Below, piece by piece: positions 10,008 to 19,604 of a stretch of 64,000 nt of DNA (positions are counted from its first letter, which is position 1; each line of letters begins with the position of its first letter). Where the stretch lies: contig JAWKTK010000015.1 of assembly GCA_041399205.1 (NCBI GenBank), forward strand, positions 62,001 through 126,000, given 5' to 3'. The stretch is from JAGQOZ01 sp041399205. Lineage in GTDB: Bacteria > Planctomycetota > Planctomycetia > Pirellulales > Pirellulaceae. The notes under the pieces were generated by a model. The model did not search any database, was not told the DNA's origin, and worked only from the letters and a program-made list of their open reading frames with translations. Position numbers and translations under genes: made by a program.

Positions 10008-11612
10008 TTGCTTATGCTGCCATCAATGATGCCCCTTGCCACCGTTGCTTTGCTGTTTGCGTTTTTGCTGAGCAATTTCTTGACGCCGTTGATGCGAAGG
10101 GTGGCAGTTCACTACGGTTTTATCGATAAGCCCGATGGTCAACGAAAAATCCAATCCAACGCGGTAGCATTGGGCGGAGGATTGGTGCTTATCGTTATCA
10201 CTCCCTTGGTTGTTGTTCTGATGTCATTAGCTGTGGGTGACGACATCTGGAGCACACTGCGAGAATCAAGAAATGGCCTCAATCCCATGTGGGGCATTTT
10301 GGGTCTGACGATTGCTATTGGCATTTTGGCCGTAGTGGGAGTTATTGATGATTCACGAGGAATGCGAGGCAGTTATAAGCTGTTTTGGCAGTTTGTGGCG
10401 GTGATGTTTGTGGCATTTACCGGCCTGTCTGTACCGGCCGTGATTTTATGGGGCGTCCGCATTCCACTGGGCCCCATTGGGAACATCATTTCCGTGTGCT
10501 GGCTGTTGGCGGCCATCAATTCTGTTCAATTTGATTGATGGTATTGAGGATTGGCGGGTTCAGTGGGTGTGGTCTTCGCCATTACTTTTGGAACCATGGC
10601 GATTGTCTTTGGACAATTGTTTGACGCCATCATGGCCTTTGCCTTAGCCGGAGCGTTATTGGGATTCTTGCGATTTAACTATTCGCCTGCCGTGATCTAC
10701 TTGGGCGATACCGGCAGTATGTTTATCGGGCTGATGCTAGGAGCGATCGCGTTGCGATGTTCCATGAAAGAAGCTGCGACGGTAGCGTTTTCTGCTCCGT
10801 TAGCTATTTGGTCGATTCCCATTCTGGATTCGCTGGCGGCCATCATTCGGCGGAAGCTGACGGGGAAGAGTATCTATGCGACGGATCGAGGCCATTTGCA
10901 TCACGTGCTGTTGACCAAAGGACTGGGAACGGGGCAGACCGTGGCGATGATTGCGGGCTTGTGTGCCATCACGTGTTTGGCTGCCGTTTCCAGCATTATC
11001 CTGGAAAACGATTGGATTGGCCCGCTGGTGGTCTTCGCGTTGATATCGATGTTGGTTTTCACTCGCATGTTCGGTTATTCCGAATTTGTACTCGTCAGCG
11101 CCAAAATGTTGGGGTTGGGCAGGCTGATCAAACGCAGCAAGACTCCTTCGACCGAAGGCCATCAGACAACTCTCGCACTGCAAGGCGAACGCCAATGGGA
11201 AGAACTTTGGGGTGCGTTAATTGAGTCGGCCGAACGTTTTCATCTGGTCAAAATGCGATTGAACATTTCGTTGCCTCGTCTGCACGAAGAATTCTACGCC
11301 GCCTGGCAACGCCCCGGAAAGCATGCTCGCGAATCGGTGTGGACCACGGACATTCCGCTGATTGTCAAAAACATGCCGGTTGGTCGACTCCAAGTGGCGG
11401 GGCTGCAGAACGAAGCGTCGGCCAGTTCGGAAATGAGCCAGTTCATTGACTTTGTCGAATCGCTGGAAGTTCAATTGGCGACGATTATCACCGAAGAGTT
11501 TGCTCGGCAAGGCAAATCGCTTCCCGGTTCGGCAGCGGTCGAATTGACCTCCACCGCTCCGGAGCACGACGAAGTCGATTCGGTGGCCGTCACGGAAAAC
11601 GAATGCCGTTAG
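10008..11612 (+). CDS. WecA/MraY-type undecaprenyl-phosphate sugar-1-phosphate transferase (two compensating indels)
   Basis: Integral membrane enzyme starting a lipid-linked glycan by moving a sugar-1-phosphate (GlcNAc in WecA) to undecaprenyl phosphate. Family signatures are DKPDGQRKIQSNAVALGGG, GVIDDSRGMRGSYKLFWQ, the NSVNLIDGIDGLAGS loop, YLGDTGSMFIGLMLG and DRGHLHHVLL. About ten transmembrane segments end near residue 370. A soluble C-terminal tail of about 160 residues (11130-11612) is extra to WecA and has no family I recognise. In the sequence as given, one extra T near 10525 and one missing base near 10547 put two stop codons (10536 and 10548) inside the conserved loop, yet the frame is the same on both sides. 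Removing them restores the family motif exactly, so a sequence error is likely. Confidence 0.85.
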
Positions 11613-11814
11613 CATTGCAACATCTTGATCTCGCGCAATTCGTCTCGCGCCGCCGATGTCTCTTTCTGAACACGGCGGCCTCTTAGCCAATTCAAACATG
11701 TCATGCGTTCTGTCGCTTCCGGACTTTTCCAAAAGTTCGTCCAAAACGGCTCGCAAACATGGCATAATGCCGATTCGCAAATCTTTGAAACCCTTTTCGA
11801 GGAAGTTCGGCACG

Positions 11815-12917
11815 ATGAAAAATCGACTTGGTAACAGGTTACTCTTTTCGCTCTGCGCGATGGCATTGATTGCCACACCTATCTTTGCGGAGCAACTACC
11901 TGACCCCGATGGCCAACCGGCGGATATGACCAAGAGAGTCAAGGTCTTCATCATCATGGGGCAGTCAAATACGTTGGAAATGGGCAAGGTTAGTGGCGAC
12001 ACAGACGGTACGCTGGAATACGCCACAAAGACAGAGAAGCTGTATCCCTTCATGGTCGATGACGATGGCAATTGGACCAAGCGTTTGGACGTTCGCAATG
12101 TCCACGTGATGGGCAGTGGCGGACCGGGCAGATCCAATATCAAACGCAATGATTGGCTTACTGTTTCTGGCGGCAAGATTGGTATCGAAATGGGCATTGG
12201 CCATCAACTGGGTAATGCCTTGGACGAACCAGTGTTGATTCTCAAAAGCGCGATCGGAAATCGAAGTTTAGGTTGGGACCTATTGCCACCCGGTAGTCCA
12301 TCCTACGAATTCGACATTGAAGTCAAAGACAAGCAGACCAAGCAAGTTGAAACCAAGACGTATGTATACGCCGGTTACGGGCAAACTCCGCTGAGCTGGG
12401 AAAAAGGAACCGAACCCATGCCGATTGGCTGGAAGGCCGGCGTCCAGTACGACGGCGATGTAGCTCGCGCCAAAGACGTGCTGCAGCGGCTAACAGAGTT
12501 TTATCCCGGCGCTACGGGATACGAGATTGCAGGTTTCCTGTGGTGGCAAGGTGACAAGGACCGTTACAACGCCGGACATGCCGCCATGTATGAAAGAATC
12601 TAGTCAACTTGATTGCGGCCCTGCGCCAAGACTTTCACGCTCCGCACGCCAAGTTCGTCTGCGCGACACTCGGACAAACCAGCAAAGAAAACGCAAGCGG
12701 CAATGAAAAATTGATCTTGGACGCGATGCTGGCGATTAGCGATCCGGAAAAACAACCGTCGCTTCGCGGTCAAGTGGCAACGGTCTACACACATCCGTTG
12801 AGTATGGGTGGAGCGTCGAATGGACACTACGGCGGCAATGCCAAAACGTACATGAACGTCGGCTTGGCCATGGGAAAAGCGATGGTCGAATTGATCACCG
12901 CGGATGCTCGGAACTGA
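11815..12917 (+). CDS. SASA-domain carbohydrate esterase (one frameshift)
   Basis: Secreted esterase of the sialate O-acetylesterase/CE6 type, which removes acetyl groups from sugars. ATG 11815 begins a signal peptide (LLFSLCAMALIATPIFA). The nucleophile block is IIMGQSNTLEMG, and the later block THPLSMGGASNGHYGGN carries the expected His. GFLWWQGDKDRYN matches the family's WxQGExD-type block. Near 12596 the frame breaks after MYERI. Adding one A to the AGAA run gives YERNLVNLIAALRQDF and joins the frame at 12609-12917 (SASA C-terminus). The gene follows the WecA-like gene on the same strand at about 200 bp and fits modification of the same polysaccharide. Confidence 0.82.
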
Positions 12918-12990
12918 AGTGGTGCCTTGTGCGGATGGCGTCACGAATCGTTATTAACGCTATCTCGCACTGAACGCAGCGCGACAGTCG

Positions 12991-15900
12991 CTAGTTCACT
13001 TCCAAAATACTGGCGCCAAACGTAAATCCCCCGCCGAAGGCACACAATCCCAGCCGATCACCTTTCTTGGCGTTCGGTAAGACTTCGGCTAGGCACAACG
13101 GAATGCTGGACGACGATGTGTTGCCGTGTTCGCGAATATTGCTGTACACAGGGGTATGAATTCTACTTTGGATGGCGTCCAAGATTCGTTGATTCGCTTG
13201 ATGCGGAACAATCAATTCCAAATCATCGACGTCTAGCTGTTGGCGCTGACAGACTCGGTTTAAGCTGGCAATCATGGTTCGCACCGCTTCGCTGAAAACT
13301 TTGCGGCCTTGCATTTGGATAAAGCCATCGTGTAGCAACGGAACCGAAAGGACGCCGCCAACATCGCTTTTGGCCGAAACGTCGGGCCGATTCAATTTGG
13401 CCAGTGACGCGTCAAAATGTGCTTCGCCGTACAAGACGGTGGCCGAAGAAGCGTCGCCAAACAAGATCGCCGTGTCAAAATCGTGCGGGTCTAACAGGGG
13501 CGACAAGACTTCGGTCGTCACCACTAGCACTCGACCATACGGCGTGCTTTGCAAGTAATCGAACCCAGCTTGCAACGCGTAAAGGTAGCCTGAACATGCG
13601 GCATTGATGTCGAAGGCTTGCATCAGCAGTTCGCCCGATTTGCCGGCCAATCCGTTTAGCACTCGGCAAGCCATACTGGGCGTGACGGACGACGGACTGG
13701 TGGTGCTGCAGACCAACATGTCAATGTCTTCCAGCACCAAATTTTCTTGCTGCAGGACGCGTTCACATGCCTTCACGGCCATGCCGATGGCGTCTTCCTG
13801 GGAATTGGCCCAGCGTCGAGTTTGAATGCCGGTGCGGCGCAGGATATCGTCGGCAGTGCGTCCCTTGGTGGACGCTACAACATGTTGGTTGTTGATCAGC
13901 CGACTCCCTTCCACAGTGGCCACGGTCGAAATGCCAACGTCAAACTGTCGGATATCCGACGTCCGATGGGGAACTCGTAGTCGGCCTGTATTGCGACGGC
14001 GGCTCAGCACGGGAGTGGTCGAACGATCTTGTGCAGCGCGAACGGGACGTTGTTCGGAAGGCTTGACTCGAGCAATCGGCGATCCGACGTTGACCGTTTC
14101 GCCTTCGGGAACCACAAGTGATTCAATTTGTCCGGAAACGGTACTGGTCAGTTCGAAAACAGACTTGGTTGCTTCCACAGACGCCACCACGTCACCTCGT
14201 TGAATGTGATCGCCTACCTGGACCATCCATTCGACCAGGATAATCGTTTCGTCCGCAGGTCCGGAACCGACGGCATCGATCGACGCCAGTCCGTCGTCTT
14301 CCGGCTGTTCGGTCTGTTCCCATTCCAGATCCATGTCCAGCAGATCAGCCGCGGTCGCCAGCACTCGTTCAAACGACGGCAGCAGTTCCAATTGATTGGC
14401 AAAATTGCATGGGACGTGGGTGTCAGGCCGAGTGACTCGGCGCGCCGCCACGGGGACTCGAGTTTTTTCCGCCACGGTGGCCACCACTTCTGCGCCGATG
14501 CCACACGTATGATTGTCTTCGTGAACGACGACTAGGCGAGCGGTCTTTTCGGCCGACGCGATGACGGTTCGTTCGTCCCAAGGCGACAGCGAACGCAAGT
14601 CCAAGATTTCGGATTCCACGCCGACGCGTTCGAGTGCTTCGGCTGTTTGTTCGCACACTTTGACGGTGTTGCCCCAGGCGACGAAGGTGATGTCTCGTCC
14701 CCCGCGAACTCGTCTGGCCGGTCCGACGGGGACAAACTGTTTGGCAACGTCGGCGGATGTGACGTTTTTGGGATCGTTCAGACAGGCCTTGGGATACAAG
14801 AACAGAGTGGGACGTCCTGATTCGAAGGCAGCGTTCAGCATGCCCGCCGCGTCGGCGGCAGTGGACGGCATGAAGACGTCCAGGCCTGGAGTATGTGCCA
14901 TCCACGCTTCGCCTGTTTGCGCGTGGAACGGGCCAAGACCAGGTCGATAAGCGCCGCAGGCCGCCATGACAATGACCGGGCATTCCCATTGACCGGCGGT
15001 TCGCCAATACATGGTGGCCAATTCAGAAGTGATTTGGTTGTTGGCTAAAGGCAGAAAGTCAGCGAATTGAATGAATGCCACGGGGCGTTGGCCGGCCAAA
15101 GATTGTCCGATAGAGACGCCCAAGATGGTCGATTCAGACAGCGGCGAATTTTTTACTCGCCCTGGAAACTGCGAGCTGAGTCCGCTGGTTACGCCAAAGA
15201 CGTCTCCTTTGGGGTCTTCAATATCTTCGCCAAACAGGGATACTCGCGAATCAGTCAGTAGTCGATGCCGCAAGACTTCTCGCATGGCATCTCGCATGGT
15301 CAACTTGGTGTCCGTGTCTTCGCCACGGAACTCGCGACTTGGATGCGTCAGCTCGACGGGCAGTGATTTTTTTGCGTCAAACGCCGCGACAGGTTCGGGG
15401 CCAGCAAACGACCTCGCTTCAGCTGAAGCAACTTCGCGAGCTGCCCATTCGTAGATGGATTGAATTTCTTGATCGGTCACGCCCAGCGATCGGAGCGACA
15501 TTTCGCAACGCTTGAGTGGATCGCCGTTTTGCACAGCGTGCTCCAGGTCTTGGCGCGAACGATACAGCGTTTGGTTGTCGGCGTTCGTGTGGCTGGACAG
15601 GCGCTCGACATCCAGCACGACGATGGCAGGTTGCCGAGTTGCTCGCATCTGTTGGACGATGGGGCCGAAATCGTGATGCACTTGAACCACGTCTCGACCA
15701 TCAACGCGATGGATGGGAATGCCATGAAACGAATCCAATTTCTGATCGGTCGAATAGAACGTCTTGCGTTTGGTTTGTGTGGAGATAGCCCAATGGTTGT
15801 CTTCGACCAAGAACAGGACCGGCAACGATTCTCGGTACGCTTCGCCGCAGGCTTCCATGAATTCGCCTTGCTGGGTGGTGCCGTCGCCCAGACCACACAG

Positions 15901-16410
15901 GACAATGGGACGTTCCGGTTGATCTTGAATAGCCGATGCTACCCCGACCGATTGCAGCGCGTTGTTACCGACCGGCGTGACCATGCTAAGCAGGTGCCGC
16001 TGGCGGTGGCAGAAGAAAGCGCTCATGCGTCGTCCCTGCGACGACGATTCGGCTTTGCAGAACAGGCTGTCAAAAAATTCGCGAACGGGAATGCCCATGG
16101 CTAGCAAGAAGGCCCGCGACCGATAGTGTGGATGGAGCCAATCGCATGGCGCAAGGTGATCGGACAGCCCTACGGTTGCTTCGTGTCCAGCACCGGAGAG
16201 GTGAAAAAACGCTTCACCTCGGCTAGTGATTTCGTGTTCTGCTTGATCGATTCGTCTCGCCAAGGCCATGTAGCGAAACAATTTAACTAAATGCTGCTTA
16301 TCCATCGCAATTTTTTCATAATATTGGATGTGTCGATCCATCGGGCCGGATTTGTAACCGAAAGCACCGTCGGTTGAAACGCCAAAAATCGGCACTGAAT
16401 TGACTGGCAT
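12991..16410 (-). CDS. Fusion of 2-oxoacid dehydrogenase E1 alpha + E1 beta, lipoyl domain and 3-oxoacyl-ACP synthase III
   Basis: A single 1139-codon frame joins four modules. E1 alpha (about 36-335) has the thiamine diphosphate motif GDG at 175-177 and Asn205. E1 beta (about 365-695) has LFGEDIEDPKGDVFGVT and a C-terminal transketolase domain. A lipoyl/biotinyl domain (about 718-783) carries candidate Lys749 in SVEATKSVFEL. After an Arg-rich linker comes a KAS III/FabH domain (about 825-1139) with complete Cys939 (NAACSG), His1070 (PHQAN) and Asn1097 (HGNTSS). Inference: a 2-oxoacid is decarboxylated, its acyl group passes to the tethered lipoyl arm and KAS III uses it as a starter for a branched or unusual acyl chain. 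The start is uncertain; ATG 16305 (MDKQHLVKLF) is a good alternative to 16410. The gene is convergent with the esterase gene and divergent from the GT4 gene. Confidence 0.9.
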   Translation of the reverse strand: MPVNSVPIFGVSTDGAFGYKSGPMDRHIQYYEKIAMDKQHLVKLFRYMALARRIDQAEHEITSRGEAFFHLSGAGHEATVGLSDHLAPCDWLHPHYRSRAFLLAMGIPVREFFDSLFCKAESSSQGRRMSAFFCHRQRHLLSMVTPVGNNALQSVGVASAIQDQPERPIVLCGLGDGTTQQGEFMEACGEAYRESLPVLFLVEDNHWAISTQTKRKTFYSTDQKLDSFHGIPIHRVDGRDVVQVHHDFGPIVQQMRATRQPAIVVLDVERLSSHTNADNQTLYRSRQDLEHAVQNGDPLKRCEMSLRSLGVTDQEIQSIYEWAAREVASAEARSFAGPEPVAAFDAKKSLPVELTHPSREFRGEDTDTKLTMRDAMREVLRHRLLTDSRVSLFGEDIEDPKGDVFGVTSGLSSQFPGRVKNSPLSESTILGVSIGQSLAGQRPVAFIQFADFLPLANNQITSELATMYWRTAGQWECPVIVMAACGAYRPGLGPFHAQTGEAWMAHTPGLDVFMPSTAADAAGMLNAAFESGRPTLFLYPKACLNDPKNVTSADVAKQFVPVGPARRVRGGRDITFVAWGNTVKVCEQTAEALERVGVESEILDLRSLSPWDERTVIASAEKTARLVVVHEDNHTCGIGAEVVATVAEKTRVPVAARRVTRPDTHVPCNFANQLELLPSFERVLATAADLLDMDLEWEQTEQPEDDGLASIDAVGSGPADETIILVEWMVQVGDHIQRGDVVASVEATKSVFELTSTVSGQIESLVVPEGETVNVGSPIARVKPSEQRPVRAAQDRSTTPVLSRRRNTGRLRVPHRTSDIRQFDVGISTVATVEGSRLINNQHVVASTKGRTADDILRRTGIQTRRWANSQEDAIGMAVKACERVLQQENLVLEDIDMLVCSTTSPSSVTPSMACRVLNGLAGKSGELLMQAFDINAACSGYLYALQAGFDYLQSTPYGRVLVVTTEVLSPLLDPHDFDTAILFGDASSATVLYGEAHFDASLAKLNRPDVSAKSDVGGVLSVPLLHDGFIQMQGRKVFSEAVRTMIASLNRVCQRQQLDVDDLELIVPHQANQRILDAIQSRIHTPVYSNIREHGNTSSSSIPLCLAEVLPNAKKGDRLGLCAFGGGFTFGASILEVN

Positions 16411-16647
16411 AGCATGGAAAGGCTGCTATATTGCTGTAATCGGCCGAAGCAACAATGTCCGCACAATGAAAAATTGTCGAGCCAATCTGTGTATTTCCCC
16501 AATGGTCGAGGTAAACTAGAAGGATTAGGTGGCCTCGCATTCCCTCCTACCTACCTGCCCGAGCCAGCCGAGCCGCGTTCGCTTTCGCAGAACGGACTAG
16601 CCAGCTAGACAATAGAAAGCGACCTCAACTTCCTAAGGTTAGAAAGC

Positions 16648-17871
16648 ATGAATCGCTTGCGAGTCGGATTTTTATCTGCCCAAGACTATTTTGATAGAAA
16701 CGTGTTTTCGGGAACGCTCTTCTCCATGCATCGAGCGTTGTCAGGCCATGCGGACGTACAATTGGTGGATTTGGGCAAGACAGTGCTTGACCGTTCCAGG
16801 CCCGCCATGAAGCGTTTGGCCAAGAAAATTCGTCCCAGTGCAACGCAATATTTGAACCGCTTTGCAGCTCGAGCGAAAAGGCACATGCAGCGCGCCAGCT
16901 GTGACGTCCTGTTCGCTCCAGTCGCTTCCAGTGAAATATTCCAGATTGCCGAATTCCCCTGCCCGCTTGTATTCGCTACAGACGCTACCCCAGGACTATT
17001 GCAGCACTTCTACCGCTCTTACGCCAACGACCAGGATTATCGGCGCGCAGTAGAACGCGAAGAATTTGTCATCTCCAAGTGCTCTCGTGCGATTTATTCC
17101 TCCAAATGGGCGGCCGAAGCGGCGATGTCAGAATTTGGAATTTCTAATGACAAAATTTCGCGAGTTGCATTTGGCGCAAATTTGGATTCAATCCCGCCGG
17201 CTAATATGCTGACGCACGACACTGCGGATGGCACTTGCCGTTTGCTGTTTGTGGGTAAGAACTGGCAGCGAAAAGGTGGACAGATTGCTGTCGATACGGT
17301 GCATGCGTTAAATGACGAATTTGACATGCCGGCGCACCTGACCATTCTCGGTTGCAAACCACCCAACGTTGCGAATTCGGAACGAATTCGGATCATCCCG
17401 TATCTAAATAAGAACGTCGCTTCGCAGCAGGACGAGATTATTCGGCTGTTGCTGAATTCCCATTTCTTTATCTTGCCGACGCGTGCGGATTGTTCGCCGA
17501 TTGTGATGTGCGAAGCAAATGCCTATGGATTGCCTGTCATATCCACAGATGTGGGCGGCGTTCCCTGTATTATCCGCAATGGCGTTAATGGCATGAGCCT
17601 TCCGCTGAATTCAAGTGGCTCGAAATTTGCTGAAACCATTTGTAGTTTGTTCCGCAATTCCGATTACACGTCGCTAGTGGAAAGCTCGCGGCGAGAATAC
17701 GATACTCGGTTGAATTGGGGAGCATGGGCTGAACAAGTCGTATCGATCCTCAAAGCGGAAGCGAATGGGGTTCGAATCACAGAACGACATTCAAAATCAC
17801 CAAGTGAAGTAAAAGGCATTGAGAACTGCGATGAAGAGCCCAGTAATTGCGATCGGGTTAGACTCGGCTGA
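16648..17871 (+). CDS. GT4-family glycosyltransferase
   Basis: A GT-B fold transferase of 407 aa. The C-terminal nucleotide-sugar domain shows LLFVGKNWQRKGGQIAVD and the glycine-rich acidic block SPIVMCEANAYGLPVISTDVGG, with the pattern ExNAYGLPV typical of family GT4. The N-terminal acceptor domain is divergent. There is no membrane segment, so it probably acts in the cytoplasm on a lipid-linked or protein acceptor. The last 41 bases overlap the next gene, whose ATG is at 17831, implying coupled translation. Donor and acceptor cannot be read from sequence. Confidence 0.87.
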   Translation: MNRLRVGFLSAQDYFDRNVFSGTLFSMHRALSGHADVQLVDLGKTVLDRSRPAMKRLAKKIRPSATQYLNRFAARAKRHMQRASCDVLFAPVASSEIFQIAEFPCPLVFATDATPGLLQHFYRSYANDQDYRRAVEREEFVISKCSRAIYSSKWAAEAAMSEFGISNDKISRVAFGANLDSIPPANMLTHDTADGTCRLLFVGKNWQRKGGQIAVDTVHALNDEFDMPAHLTILGCKPPNVANSERIRIIPYLNKNVASQQDEIIRLLLNSHFFILPTRADCSPIVMCEANAYGLPVISTDVGGVPCIIRNGVNGMSLPLNSSGSKFAETICSLFRNSDYTSLVESSRREYDTRLNWGAWAEQVVSILKAEANGVRITERHSKSPSEVKGIENCDEEPSNCDRVRLG

Positions 17872-19498
17872 ACCACGAGTAATCGAAAAATGGCTGGATT
17901 CCGGCAAGCTCCCCCTGATGAACCGTGTTCGAGAAGAAGGTATCTACGGGCGGTTAGAGAATTTTGACGGCTTTAGTGCAGAAACACCTTGGACCACATT
18001 CATTTCCGGATGTTCTCCTAAGACGACGGGATATTGGTCTCCGTTGAAGTTTGTCGAAGGCACGTACGGCGTCAAAACGTTGGCGGCGTATGACTACCAA
18101 GAATATCCTCCTTTCTACGCGAATCCGGATCTGCGAGTCGCCATCTTCGACGTACCTCAAGTTCGCCCTGACCAACGAGTGAACGGGATTCAAGTTGGAG
18201 CTTGGGGAGCCCATTCGCCACAGGTACCCAAGAGTTCGATTCCCGAAGGTCTTTACGACGAAATCATTTCCAAGTACGGACCGCACCCCGCGTTGCATCG
18301 CGATTACGCAGTCTGTGTCGACCTAAAGACTACCCTGGCATTAGAGCCGACACTGAAGGCGGGAATTCAGCGCCGTGGTATGGTGTGTCACGACTTGTTG
18401 AAGAAAGAACCGTGGGACTTGTTCATGACGGTCTTTGGCGAAGCGCACTCGGCGGGCCACAATTTCTGGCATATGAGCCAGCCAGAACATCCGTTGTACG
18501 AACACTTCAGCAAGAAAGTTTCGCACGATCCCATGCTGGCTTCATTTGAAGCCATGGATACGGCCATGGACAATATCCTGAAAGCCGCTCCGGATAACGC
18601 CAACATCGTTATCTTCTCGGCTCACGGCATGCAGCCCAACACCATGGATTTGCCCAGCGCCACATTCTTGCCAGAGTTCATGTACCGATTTTCCTTCCCC
18701 GGCAAGACGGCTTTACTGGCCGGAGAATACGGCACGCCCGTTCCACCTCACATTACACAGATGGAACATTCCTATTGGGAACGTCATGTTTGGAATACCA
18801 AATCGGACTCCACGGCACTGCAAAAGTTCCTTCGCAAAGTAGTTCACAATCGTTTGATCAAGTATCTAGAACCCTTCTTTGAAGACGTTTCCGGTACCAA
18901 GGATTTGATGCCGCCGGTGACATTGGCCAGTCGATCCCGAGTAGTCGCGTTCGAACCGGCTTCTTGGTACGTCCCGCTTTGGCCCCAGATGAAGGCCTTT
19001 GCATTGCCTTCATTCTCGGAAGGTTACATTCGAATCAATCTTAAAGGTCGCGAACCGCAAGGTATTGTCGATCCAGAGGATTATGATTCATTGTGCACGG
19101 AGATCATTGAAAAGCTGAAAACGCTCAAGTGTGCTCGGACAGGCGTCACCATGGTTCGCGATGCCATTCGAACTCGTGATTCTGCCACCGACCAAGATCC
19201 CAAGCGACCTGATGCCGACATCGTCATCTTGTGGCAAGAAGATTATGCCAGTGACGTGTGCGAATCGCCCGAATTTGGACGAATTGGCCCGGCGCCTCAC
19301 TACCGTTCTGGTAGCCATCGACCGGAAGGCTTCATCATGGCCAGCGGACCGAATGTGCATGCCAATGGCGAATCTTTCTACGGTCACGCTCTGGATATTG
19401 CTCCGACAATTCTGAGCCTGATGAATGCCCCGATTCCCGAGCACTTGGAAGGAAAACCGCTCGAATTCGCGCAACAAGCCAGTGCCACGCACGGTTAA
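17831..19498 (+). CDS. Alkaline phosphatase superfamily (type I phosphodiesterase/nucleotide pyrophosphatase-like) hydrolase
   Basis: A protein of 555 aa from ATG 17831; a TTG at 17819 is also in frame. N-terminal AIGLDSAEPRVIEKWLDSGK and ETPWTTFISGCSPKTTG are hallmark blocks of the family, including the metal-binding Asp and the Thr nucleophile of the TT pair. GEAHSAGHNFWHM and SAHGM supply further metal ligands. A C-terminal block, GRIGPAPHYRSGSHRPEGFIMASGP, resembles the part that closes the site. No signal peptide is seen. Overlap with the GT4 gene suggests the two act in one process, possibly removing or transferring a phospho-group on a glycan or lipid. That role is inference. Confidence 0.82.
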   Translation: MKSPVIAIGLDSAEPRVIEKWLDSGKLPLMNRVREEGIYGRLENFDGFSAETPWTTFISGCSPKTTGYWSPLKFVEGTYGVKTLAAYDYQEYPPFYANPDLRVAIFDVPQVRPDQRVNGIQVGAWGAHSPQVPKSSIPEGLYDEIISKYGPHPALHRDYAVCVDLKTTLALEPTLKAGIQRRGMVCHDLLKKEPWDLFMTVFGEAHSAGHNFWHMSQPEHPLYEHFSKKVSHDPMLASFEAMDTAMDNILKAAPDNANIVIFSAHGMQPNTMDLPSATFLPEFMYRFSFPGKTALLAGEYGTPVPPHITQMEHSYWERHVWNTKSDSTALQKFLRKVVHNRLIKYLEPFFEDVSGTKDLMPPVTLASRSRVVAFEPASWYVPLWPQMKAFALPSFSEGYIRINLKGREPQGIVDPEDYDSLCTEIIEKLKTLKCARTGVTMVRDAIRTRDSATDQDPKRPDADIVILWQEDYASDVCESPEFGRIGPAPHYRSGSHRPEGFIMASGPNVHANGESFYGHALDIAPTILSLMNAPIPEHLEGKPLEFAQQASATHG

Positions 19499-19537
19499 CA
19501 AAATTCGCGAATAAGGAACGCTGATTTCAAGGAACCA

Positions 19538-19568
19538 AAGCCTCGAGCTGAACACTCGAGGCTTTTTT
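19538..19568 (+). terminator. Rho-independent terminator
   Basis: A perfect stem GCCTCGAG / CTCGAGGC around a loop of about seven bases, preceded by AAA and followed by six T. It lies 40 bases after the stop of the hydrolase gene and separates that unit from the glycosidase-like gene. Confidence 0.93.
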
Positions 19569-19604
19569 CTGCGCCAACCAATTGGTTCGACAAGGAGTTT
19601 TAGA

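Noticed and set aside
11217..12197. A 326-codon minus-strand frame
   Set aside because: It lies antisense to the WecA-like and esterase genes, which have clear family motifs.
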